DNA from: Eurosta solidaginis
Lineage: Eukaryota > Arthropoda > Insecta > Diptera > Tephritidae
DNA: 64,000 nucleotides
Assembly (NCBI RefSeq): GCF_040869045.1
Contig: NC_090319.1
Location: 285,917,693 to 285,981,692 of the forward strand
Reading direction: 5' to 3'
Numbering within the stretch: the first letter of the stretch is position 1; each line of letters opens with the position of its first letter. The translations under genes were made by a program, and so were the position numbers. Of this stretch, positions 56,025 to 64,000 are shown one piece after another. Below the pieces are notes generated by a model, which saw only the letters and a list, made by a program, of their open reading frames with translations, searched no databases and had not been told where the DNA came from.

Positions 56025-57458
56025 ATGATGAGCAACAACAATACTAAAATAAAAAACCAAACACAGGAGAATGAAATGGCGTTCAATCCATTTGTAGGAA
56101 GGAAGCTAGCTCGCTCTCCAGAAGGGCATGGTCCATCGGCTGGGGGCCTTAACATTTCGTCGCAAGTGGTAACGAAACCCAAAGGAGCGGAGGCCGAAAG
56201 CAAGCAAGGAGCGTTGTCGCCGGGTGCTACACCGAAGCTTTGCAAAAAGAACTCCGACAGCAAGGCTCAAACGGGCACACCATTATTAAGTGAGCTAATT
56301 AAGCAGGCGTCAGCTGCGTTAAATCAGCAAAACCCCCCTGGAGAGAAAAAGATGACCAAGCTAGGCAAGGCGATTGAGGACTTGATGCAGTTCTTCATAG
56401 GGCGTAATAATATACACGCGGAAATCAAGCGCTTGGCCTCCGTAATAAAAGTGCTGTACATCGAGTCGGCCCTAGAGGTAAAGAATTTAGAACATAAATT
56501 GCGTGCAAGCGAATGCGCCAAGGATAGAAGTCCATCACCCCCCGGAAAGCGACCGAGGAATAATTCGTACTCGACCAAGGAGAACAACGTGGTAAAACCC
56601 ACTACTACTCTAAAAGATGTCTTACCAGGGCACGTGGGTGGACACAAACGACGGCAAGAAACGCAAGAGAAGACGGAGCGGAAAGAGGAAACTGCAGCCC
56701 AAAAGACGGGAGAGTGGCAGTTAGCCAAAAAGAAGAGCAAGAAAAAATCACTTAAGGCTAGGCCGGATGCAATCATCATTTCCAAGGCGGGGGATGCGAC
56801 GTACGCCGACATATTGCGTAAAGTGAGAAGATGCGACGAATTAAAATCCCTGGGTGATGACGTCAAAACGATTAGAAGAACGGCGAAAGGAGAGCTGTTA
56901 CTAGAGCTGAAAAAATCGCAAGATGGGAAAACAAGCGCGTACCAAGCAGAAATTGAAGCGGTACTAAAGGACTCGGCTAAAATTATAACAAAGTCCCAAA
57001 TAGTCACGCTACAGTGCAGAGATCTCGATGACATTACTACGCCCGAGGAGATTTGCAACGCCCTCCACCAGCAATGCAACATCAAACTTCCAGATGTGGC
57101 TGCCATAAAAAGCATATGCACAGGGTACAGTGGCACGAAGTCGGCACTTATAAGCCTTACAGCGGATGATGCCAAGGCGGTTCTTAATACGCAAAGAATC
57201 CGGGTAGGATGGGTTTCCTGCCGAATTAGAGAGCTCAAGCAAGAAAAACGCTGTTATAGGTGCTGGGGCTACGGGCATATAGCTCAGAAATGTAAGGAGA
57301 CTGTAGATAGGTCTAGCCTATGCAGGAAATGCGGCCAGGAAGGTCATAAGGCTGCAAGTTGCGAAAATGCACCGAAATGCGCGCTATGTGGGGGACAACA
57401 TTCAGCAGGCAGTTTTAAATGCCCACAACGAGAGGGCAGCAAAATGACTGTCTCATGA
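56025..57458 (+). CDS. LINE ORF1, gag-like nucleic-acid-binding protein
   Basis: 477 residues. An in-frame TAA sits directly before the ATG at 56025, so this (or the next ATG, 3 bp on) is the start. The N-terminal part is Lys-rich and low complexity (PPGKRPRNNS, KKKSKKKS). A central region (about residues 255-400) has DATYADILRKVR and ITTPEEICNAL. The C-terminus has three zinc knuckles: CYRCWGYGHIAQKC, CRKCGQEGHKAASC and CALCGGQHSAGSFKC, the last with the CX2CX3HX6C spacing usual for R1-type ORF1. It packages LINE RNA into ribonucleoprotein particles. Its stop overlaps the ORF2 start as ATGA. Confidence 0.93.
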   Translation: MMSNNNTKIKNQTQENEMAFNPFVGRKLARSPEGHGPSAGGLNISSQVVTKPKGAEAESKQGALSPGATPKLCKKNSDSKAQTGTPLLSELIKQASAALNQQNPPGEKKMTKLGKAIEDLMQFFIGRNNIHAEIKRLASVIKVLYIESALEVKNLEHKLRASECAKDRSPSPPGKRPRNNSYSTKENNVVKPTTTLKDVLPGHVGGHKRRQETQEKTERKEETAAQKTGEWQLAKKKSKKKSLKARPDAIIISKAGDATYADILRKVRRCDELKSLGDDVKTIRRTAKGELLLELKKSQDGKTSAYQAEIEAVLKDSAKIITKSQIVTLQCRDLDDITTPEEICNALHQQCNIKLPDVAAIKSICTGYSGTKSALISLTADDAKAVLNTQRIRVGWVSCRIRELKQEKRCYRCWGYGHIAQKCKETVDRSSLCRKCGQEGHKAASCENAPKCALCGGQHSAGSFKCPQREGSKMTVS

Positions 57459-60427
57459 GGGTATTGCAGCTCAATTTAAACCATTGCGAGGCAGCCCAAG
57501 AGCTATTATCCCAAACAGTCTATGAAGGAGGATATGACATAGTGGTACTCTCTGAACAATACAAAAATCGCCAGGAGCAGGGTTGGCTCTCAGATTCAGC
57601 AGGTAAAGCCTCAATTTGGGCACCAGGGAAATTTCTCCCACAGGAAATTATGACGCCAACGGTAGCAGGATTCACGTGGGCAAAAATCAACGGTATATAC
57701 GTCTTCAGTTGCTATGCCCCTCCGAGCATGACCATCGCCGAGTTCGAAGACATGATATACGGGATCACCATTGAAGCACGAGGTAAACACCCGCTTTTAG
57801 TGTGTGGAGACTTCAATGCATGGTCATCTGTGTGGGGAAGTAGACGAACCAACGAAAGAGGGAGAGTTCTCCTCGAAAGTCTTACTTCTTTGAGGCTAGA
57901 ACTCCTAAATGAACCAGGGATATATACCTTCGATACAGGTACCAGACGATCCATTATAGATCTCACCTTCGCTAGCAGCGAAATAGCAAGACGAGCAAAA
58001 TGGTCCATAAGCAACGTCTACACACACAGCGACCATAAAGCTATTAGCGTAGAGCTGCTCGAAACTCCACGAACGGTAGCAGCAAGACATCGACAAAGTA
58101 GGAAATGGAAACAGCACCTTTTCGACCCACAAATATTTGACATTATCTGGAAGGACGCCATAGTACGAGAATCGCATGCGGAAGACCAGTCGGTTCAAAT
58201 CACTAAGTTGCTATGTATGGCATGTGATGCTGCCATGCCCAGAAGTCGCGGAAAAGCACAGCGCACTCCGGTATATTGGTGGAATGACGAAATTGCGGAA
58301 GAGCGTAGAAAATGCCACAAAGCACGAAGAATAGCGCAGAGGGCACGCTCATCACCACGATATGCAGAGCTACACAGCACCTATGTCGCACAAAGAAAGG
58401 CACTTAAAAATGCCATAAAAAAGAGCAAGAAGTTATGCTTTAGGGAACTGCTGGATAATGTCGACCTAGATCCTTGGGGATCAGCCTACAGAACTGTGAT
58501 GGCCAAAGTTAAAGGACCGATATCACAGCAACCTACGTGCCCGATACTGATGAATATTATTGTTGAAACACTTTTCCCGGCGCAAGATCGCTGGACTTAT
58601 CCAAGCGAGGATCTAGAAAGTACGGAAATTCCGCAAATTACAGAGCAAGAGGTGCTGGATGCTGCAAAAAGAGTTGCTGATAACAAATCCCCAGGACCCG
58701 ACGAAGTACCAAACATAGCCCTTAAAGCCGCGATTACAACTAGGGCTACATTATTTACTGATCTTTTTAATGCCTGTATGCAAGAAGGCGTGTTCCCTCG
58801 CCCGTGGAAACGACAAAGACTTGTCCTATTGCTCAAACGTGGTAAACAGCCGGACCAACCATCCTCATATAGGCCACTTTGTATGCTGGATTTCCTAGGG
58901 AAGATTTTCGAGCGTATAATTAGTGAGCGCCTACAGCTGACTCTAGAAAGACCAGGTGGCTCATCGAATAGTCAATATGGATTTCGCAAATCAAGATCCA
59001 CCGTAGATGCAATACAAACAGTCGTCAATATAGCTAGAGAAGCTATCTCTGGAGGCCAAAATAAAAGGAAGTTCTGTGCACTGATTATGTTGGACATCAA
59101 GAATGCTTTTAACACTGCGAACTGGATGCAGATAATGGCAGCGCTGCAAAGCTTCGGCACTCCAGCTTACTTACGCAGAATTATAGGTAGCTATCTTAAA
59201 GACAGAGTACTTCTTTTTGACACGGATCAAGGAGCTAAAGAGTACAAAATCACAGGAGGCGTCCCACAGGGATCTGTTCTCGGTCCAACGCTTTGGAATG
59301 TAATGTATGACGGGGTGCTAAAGATTGATCTACCAGAAAACACGCAAATTGTGGGATATGCTGATGATATTGCAGTGGTAGTAGTGGCCAAGAAACTGGA
59401 CCTGCTTCAAGCATTATGTAATGACGCCGTAGCAAGAATAAAGGAATGGCTGACCAATACAGGACTGGAGTTGGCTAGCCAAAAGACGGAAGTGTTATTA
59501 GTAAGCTCCAAACGGTCGGCGAACGAGTTAGTCTTAACTGTCGGGGATCATCAAATCACCTCAAAGGATTCCTTAAAATACTTAGGAGTGCACATTGACT
59601 CTAAGTTAACTTTCAAAGAGCACTTCAGAGCGGTGGGGGAGAAAATTACCAAAGTTAATGGATCACTTATGCGAATAATGCCTAACATTGGTGGTCCGAG
59701 CGAAGCTATACGTCAGCTATTGTCCACAGTAACCAGCTCAATAATACTATACGCAGCACCAGTGTGGTATGGATCTAAACAGACCCATCAAAAATATATA
59801 TTAGCAGCGTACCGACTTGCTTCTTTAAGAATAGCAAGTGCTTATCGGACGGTGTCCGACGACGCGATCCTGGTTCTAACCCGGAAAATCCAAGTGGACT
59901 TACTGGCAAGCGAAATGGCCGATCTGTATAACACTAATATCGAGCGACCATCTGAAGAAGACAAGAAAAGAGCAAGGACACAAACAATAGCTAAGTGGCA
60001 AGAACGGTGGGAGGCCTCGAGTAAAGGGCGTTGGACTTTCACACTAGTTTGGAACGTAGCTCAATGGAATGAGCGGAAGCACGGCGAACTGAACTACCAT
60101 CTCACGCAAATAATGAGTGGACATGGCGGTTTCAAAGAGTATTTATGGAAGCGTAGGATAGAGGAAGATCCTCATTGCCCAATGTGTACCACAGAGTTAG
60201 AAAACGCAGAACACGTCATGTTCTACTGCCCCCGTTTCCACGAAGAAAGACTCACCTTGCATGGAGTCTTTGGGGAGGAACCTACCACAAGAAATTTAGT
60301 TTCACATATGTGCAGCAGGAAAGAATGCTGGACTGCAGTGAGCAAAATGGCATTTATAGTAATGACACGCCTGATGGATGTTGAGAGGGAGCGCAGAGAA
60401 ATGCGCATGCGAAGCAGTGGTGATTAA
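57455..60427 (+). CDS. LINE ORF2, endonuclease and reverse transcriptase
   Basis: 990 residues from the ATG at 57455, in the frame -1 relative to ORF1; the frame is open 36 bp further upstream, but the ATGA overlap makes 57455 the likely start by termination-reinitiation. The APE endonuclease has LQLNLNHCEAAQ at the N-terminus, GDFNAW at about residue 118 and SDHKAI near 195. The reverse transcriptase has MLDIKNAFNTANW (about 546), GGVPQGSVLGPTLW (about 605) and YADD (about 635), all intact. A C-terminal zinc motif CPMCTTELENAEHVMFYC is near 907. There is no RNase H. It nicks the target and copies the RNA at the nick. No stop or frameshift. Antisense frames across it are shadows. Confidence 0.95.
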   Translation: MRVLQLNLNHCEAAQELLSQTVYEGGYDIVVLSEQYKNRQEQGWLSDSAGKASIWAPGKFLPQEIMTPTVAGFTWAKINGIYVFSCYAPPSMTIAEFEDMIYGITIEARGKHPLLVCGDFNAWSSVWGSRRTNERGRVLLESLTSLRLELLNEPGIYTFDTGTRRSIIDLTFASSEIARRAKWSISNVYTHSDHKAISVELLETPRTVAARHRQSRKWKQHLFDPQIFDIIWKDAIVRESHAEDQSVQITKLLCMACDAAMPRSRGKAQRTPVYWWNDEIAEERRKCHKARRIAQRARSSPRYAELHSTYVAQRKALKNAIKKSKKLCFRELLDNVDLDPWGSAYRTVMAKVKGPISQQPTCPILMNIIVETLFPAQDRWTYPSEDLESTEIPQITEQEVLDAAKRVADNKSPGPDEVPNIALKAAITTRATLFTDLFNACMQEGVFPRPWKRQRLVLLLKRGKQPDQPSSYRPLCMLDFLGKIFERIISERLQLTLERPGGSSNSQYGFRKSRSTVDAIQTVVNIAREAISGGQNKRKFCALIMLDIKNAFNTANWMQIMAALQSFGTPAYLRRIIGSYLKDRVLLFDTDQGAKEYKITGGVPQGSVLGPTLWNVMYDGVLKIDLPENTQIVGYADDIAVVVVAKKLDLLQALCNDAVARIKEWLTNTGLELASQKTEVLLVSSKRSANELVLTVGDHQITSKDSLKYLGVHIDSKLTFKEHFRAVGEKITKVNGSLMRIMPNIGGPSEAIRQLLSTVTSSIILYAAPVWYGSKQTHQKYILAAYRLASLRIASAYRTVSDDAILVLTRKIQVDLLASEMADLYNTNIERPSEEDKKRARTQTIAKWQERWEASSKGRWTFTLVWNVAQWNERKHGELNYHLTQIMSGHGGFKEYLWKRRIEEDPHCPMCTTELENAEHVMFYCPRFHEERLTLHGVFGEEPTTRNLVSHMCSRKECWTAVSKMAFIVMTRLMDVERERREMRMRSSGD

Positions 60428-60673
60428 ATGGACACTCAGAGCAAATAGCGGGAACCTGGACGCAGGGACAACAGTAGGCTCTTAAAAAATGAGAAATATG
60501 GAACGCCACCCTGAAGTAATGCGAAAGTGGTGCCGGGGTGGGCGATGGTTCCAGAACGGGGCTGTTTTTTAGTCTACGGACACACGGTTGCTGCGACGGC
60601 AGCAATTATGGTGCATTAGGCATTTTTCAGCCTCCCCGCAAAAAAAAAAAAAAAAAAAAGGTATTTGTAGAGG

Positions 60674-61387
60674 AAAACTACCTGCGAGTTTTAGATAGAA
60701 CAATTGAGGGTAATTTCTAGTTCGGGCGGTACAGAAAGTACTGAGTGAATGAAGGAAATACTCCTCTGTCCCTACACACGCCTGTTTCGCGAATGCTCGT
60801 CAGCTCAACTATGACTAATATCCACTTTAAAGTTCAATCACGCGGCGAGTACTAATTGATTGCATACGGAAGTATTTAAATATCGCAGAAGTATTAGTAG
60901 ACGGCTGGTTTTCCATCTTAAAAATAGTCATTGTTTTTAAGCTGTTCATTAGAGAACAAGTGTGCTTAAAGACCAGGCTACTACCAGCGGCACTACACTA
61001 CGCGAAGCTTTTGCTTAATTTCATGAACATTGGTCATTAGCGTGGTGCTGCCGCTGCTAAGTGTGAATTGCTTCATTAAATTTCATGCAAAGAATATTAT
61101 GTTGTGTAATGTAGTGCTGCTAAGTGTGGCGCGGCTTTAATTCTAGAAAGACTTCAGCTAAGATATCAAACTAAATTTTTTATATTTTTGTTTTACTTAT
61201 AGAATTACGGTCAAAAAAAAAAAGGTAACGAAAAATGTTTCGACGTTACGGCGGTTCTACGGTCAAAACAGCTTCGTTACGAAACATCTTAGTTCTTGTG
61301 GTTAACATCGTTAATTTCTTAACTCACTAGGTGGTATCTTAAGGCAAGGAAGCTGGAAAGTACCTAGCGGTTTTCGTAACAGCAACA
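60674..61387. other. No gene seen
   Basis: Spacer. GTGCTGC..GCTAAGTGTG occurs twice (about 61045 and 61110), a short degenerate duplication. Confidence 0.4.
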
Positions 61388-61985
61388 ACATTTCATAAAA
61401 GTAGTTGTTCATCCTCGAAGAAAAAATTTACATAATTGTCTACAAAGGACAAATCACGCAAAATATGGAAATCTTAGGAGGAGTAAATAACAATGAATTA
61501 TCCTTAAGGAGATTCTGGACGAAATATATTGAATATGTGACTTTATCCCCTCGCTATCGACCACGAAAGACCACTAAACGCATTGATAAGAATATCGTCA
61601 ACATACTTTTAAAGCTGATCCAGAAACTTCCGCAGAATTGAAGGATAGTATATATAACCATGGGGCATCAAATTATTTTTTCCCACGAGAGACTGTACCG
61701 TTGCGATTATAGTTTTCATGTTCATATCATCCTTCCATTCCGCCGAAGTTTCTGTTTTAAATGCATTCAGAAGAGCCATGATGACGATATTCCTATCGAC
61801 GCATTCAGTTGCCTTTCGTGGTCATCCACTTCGAGGAGGGGATAAAGTCGCATATTCAATATATTTCATCCAGAATCTCCTTAAGGATAACTGATTGTAA
61901 TATACTCCCCCTATGATTTCCATATTTTGCGTGATTTTCCTTCATTAATTTTTTCTTCAAGGACACTTTTATGAAATATTGTTGA
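61388..61985. repeat. Long inverted repeat (about 200-bp arms), candidate hairpin RNA
   Basis: The left arm 61388-61600 and right arm 61783-61985 are reverse complements at roughly 85-90 percent by eye, with a longest block around TATCCTTAAGGAGATTCTGG and CAAAATATGGAAATC. The spacer is about 180 bp. The frame 61405-61641 across the left arm (ELSLRRFWTKYIEY) has no family likeness. Drosophila hpRNA loci have this layout and yield siRNAs; that role is inferred only. Confidence 0.8.
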
Positions 61986-62012
61986 TTTTATCCCTTAGCG
62001 GTTTAGAAGCTT

Positions 62013-62368
62013 AGAATATACCCGGCATACCCACCCTGTCGTAAGAGGCGACTAAAATACCAGATTCAAGGGGTTGTGTAGCGCAACCCTTTCAGGTTGC
62101 CAGCGCAATATATAGCGCAATTGGCAACCTCACATATCCATGGCGAATCCTGTTTGATTAACAAACGAGGCTCTGGCAACCACGTACTCCTCATGGATCT
62201 AGGGCATAGGAGGGCGGGGTGGCCTTAAAGATCGCATATGGTCATAAAAAATCGTTCCCGAGATGGTCGGGCTTGGTACCGGAACGTATCGGATCTGCAT
62301 CCGGCAATGGACCATCAACATCGGCAACACCCCAGGCCTTCGGGGAGTGTCCTTATCGCTACAGCAAC
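62013..62368 (+). mobile_element. (CAA)n-tailed retroposon, 5'-truncated copy
   Basis: It begins AGAATATACCCGGCATACCC, lacking the CCCCAG head, and runs through GTCGTAAGAGGCGACTAA and CCTTCGGGGAG to CGCTACAGCAACAA. It is more diverged than 32466-32884 and has no TSD. Confidence 0.85.
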
Positions 62369-62721
62369 AATAAGATTGTTGCTTTTACGAAAACTGACAG
62401 GGACTTTCTAGCTTTCACGCCTAAAGATACCACTTAAATAGTTAAGGGATTATCGATGTTAATCACAATAAATTGATAATTTCGTTACGTAGCTGTAATG
62501 ACCGTATAAACGATATAACAGGGGACAAATTTTCGTTGGCCTTTTTTCTTGACCGTAAGTATAGCTTTTGCTTCATAGTTTGCACATACCCTTATTCTCG
62601 ACGACACATTCATCATAAGTTAATACATCTTAAGTACCACGTGCCCTTCAACTTGTTTACCAATTACTTTTTTTAAATTTTCCTAGAACTTATTCACTCA
62701 ATTATTAATACATATAGTTAA
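62369..62721 (-). other. Intron side of the 62728-62964 exon; no other feature
   Basis: It follows the splice donor in the gene's direction. Acceptor and further exons were not found with confidence within the window. Confidence 0.4.
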
Positions 62722-62727
62722 CCTCAC

Positions 62728-62964
62728 CTCCGTAATTTTCATAGTACGCTTGATGGTCTTACGCGTAACCTCCGTTGTCTCCTCAACCACATCACCATCT
62801 TCATCGATGAGCTCGGTAACCATTTTCTCCGTTTCCGCGGAAACTTCTTCCTCCTTCATATCGGCATCATCGTCAGGTGTTTGAATAACCGGCTTAGATT
62901 CCTGCTCGCCCTCAACTGTAACTGAGGTTGTAGTAGGATTAGCTGCAGCTTCAACTTCCGACAT
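62728..62964 (-). CDS. First coding exon of an unidentified host gene
   Basis: 79 codons from an ATG at 62964 to GAG, followed by a strong donor GTGAGG (62727-62722), giving a phase-0 intron. The encoded N-terminus is Ala/Thr-rich, then acidic (DDDADMKEEE), then TELIDEDGDVVEET and a basic TRKTIKRTMKITE. Composition and codon use are unlike the TE-derived frames nearby, and upstream stops set the ATG. No signal peptide or membrane segment. I do not recognise the protein. The window lacks clear downstream exons, so the gene presumably spans the repeat-rich DNA to the left, or its next exon is distant. Confidence 0.75.
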
Positions 62965-64000
62965 TTTGCACAGAAAATTAATTTACTCTATTCGTATAGC
63001 GTTTTAATAATATTTGTAAAATTATTTTATTATTAAACTGTAACGCACAATTTTAAGCAACTTTTATAACTTTTTTTAAAGCACTGTAAAATTTATATAA
63101 ATCAAACATAAAAAAATTTTAATAAAAATTGGAACAAAACACTTGTACACATTGAGTTTGCATATGTGAGGTATTTATTGGCCGGCCAGATCAAACTAAG
63201 ATTAAAAACTTAATAAAAATAAAAAAATGTATCTAAGCAAGACCCGCGTGTTCTTCGTTTTTTGTTTATTTAGTTTATCACTTTATTTGCACATACACAC
63301 ACACCCACAAAAAAATTACTGAAACTTGTTTTCGTGTTTTCACTTGTTTCAGTTGTTTTCGGTTTTTTTGATTGGTTTCTTTGTTTTTGTTGCTATTGTT
63401 AGATTTCTTATTGTTATTGTTGTTGTATATTTCGTGCCGTAATGCGGCAGTTACCCACCGACGTGGGCCGTACGTACGGACGTTTGTCGTACGAAGCACG
63501 TTTGACCGAACTCTCAAGCCCGTAGGAATCAATGTGTGCGTCCGTGTACATGTACATAACATATTTGTGTGTGTATTGTTTACAACAAAGCCCTGTTGCC
63601 ATTGGCCAGTTTGCATGCATGCTTATCTTATGGAAACATCAACTTTTTCCAATTTAATTTTTGATATTATAAAAGGCCGGAATACATATTAAATAAGTAT
63701 AAATAGATTACATATTTATAATCAGCACTTTTACATATTATTTCGAATTATTTTCACAATTTATCAAACTTTAATTAGGTGTTTTTGCATAATATTGCAA
63801 AAGGTTAAAAATTGGCGCACAAAAGTTTACTAGGCAACTCTGTCTAGTGAGAGAGCGATCAGCTGACACGTTCTTACGGAAAAAATCCAAATTGTTTTGA
63901 TTTTTACGTTCCGGGCTACGTACGTACGGGCGTTGCACGTCGGTGAGTTTTCGTTTACATTGTAATCTCATAAGATATGTAGGTCGTGTCAGCTGACACG
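62965..64000 (-). promoter_or_regulatory. Probable 5' UTR/promoter side of the 62964 gene
   Basis: No coding feature. It includes GTTATTGTTGTTG simple sequence (63407-63425) and two patches related as inverted copies: CACCGACGTG with CCGTACGTACGG (63457-63479), and TACGTACGTACGG with CACGTCGGTG (63915-63945). CAGCTGACACG occurs at 63860-63870 and 63990-64000, the latter as the 16-bp palindrome CGTGTCAGCTGACACG at the window edge. The core promoter was not located. Confidence 0.45.

Larger units (their letters stand above)
55303..60659 (+). mobile_element. Full-length R1-type non-LTR retrotransposon
   Basis: A perfect 14-bp TSD, GGTATTTGTAGAGG, lies at 55289-55302 and 60660-60673. The 5,357-bp element has a 722-bp 5' UTR, two intact ORFs, a 212-bp 3' UTR and a 20-nt poly(A) at 60640-60659. 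Absence of an RNase H domain, an APE-type endonuclease and a terminal CCHC motif in ORF2 fit the R1 clade (R1/TRAS/SART relatives); it does not sit in rDNA here. Intact frames and identical TSD copies indicate a recent insertion. Confidence 0.93.

Noticed and set aside
56324..57278. 304-codon antisense ORF and others opposite LINE ORF1/ORF2
   Set aside because: Shadow frames of the sense ORFs, which have clear zinc-knuckle and RT motifs.
63278..63692. ORFs of 68-112 codons on both strands near the window end
   Set aside because: They overlap low-complexity GTT repeats and each other; more likely promoter or UTR DNA.

Overview
This is a eukaryotic, AT-rich, TE-dense insect window. The mini-me/DINE-1-like elements with (GTCY)n cores, the tRNA-headed SINE, and the piggyBac, hAT and Tigger relics point to a higher fly. 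A tephritid fruit fly is my best guess; that is inference from repeat content, not a search result. There are no bacterial features, CRISPR arrays or rRNA genes.
Host genes are few. A trypsin-family serine protease homologue (34346-35101, +) has an intact frame but substituted catalytic and oxyanion residues. An inverted relative (4223-4960, -) has lost its start codon and signal peptide through a small deletion and has all three catalytic residues replaced. The two share their promoter region and 3' flank; a third copy of the upstream module survives without a gene at about 6958-7545. A second likely host gene is seen only as a first coding exon (62728-62964, -) with a good splice donor; the rest lies outside what I can follow.
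The rest is layered mobile DNA. 1486-3805: a decayed piggyBac transposase split by a 5'-truncated LINE with a 14-bp target-site duplication (TSD). 8317-14080: a hexanucleotide array split by two head-to-tail DINE-like elements. 14122-16305: MITEs and a long inverted repeat. 16371-17163: a SINE split by a (CAA)n-tailed retroposon with a 13-bp TSD. 18061-20284: a candidate Harbinger-like element hosting a hAT MITE (8-bp TSD) and a DINE-like element. 20397-25440: a 5-kb DINE-like element carrying about 28 copies of a 130-bp monomer and a 1,038-bp higher-order repeat. 28493-32896: a DINE fragment, hAT and Tigger transposase relics, and another (CAA)n retroposon. 35943-39964: foldback MITEs and a further DINE-like element. 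40796-41974: a full-length second DINE family (B). 43600-44358: a solo LTR. 46790-49970: two more DINE-A elements. 50615-52716: a family-B element opened by a SINE (14-bp TSD) and a foldback insert. 53370-54750: a dead LINE with a mutated YADD box.
The outstanding element is at 55303-60659: a complete non-LTR retrotransposon of the R1 type with a gag-like ORF1, an endonuclease/reverse transcriptase ORF2 joined by an ATGA stop/start overlap, a 20-nt poly(A) tail and a perfect 14-bp TSD. It looks young and may be mobile.
No clearly new biochemical system is evident. The most unusual material is (i) the DINE-like elements acting as seeds of satellite DNA, (ii) the decaying serine-protease-homologue pair with duplicated control regions, and (iii) several long inverted repeats that could form long hairpin RNAs.
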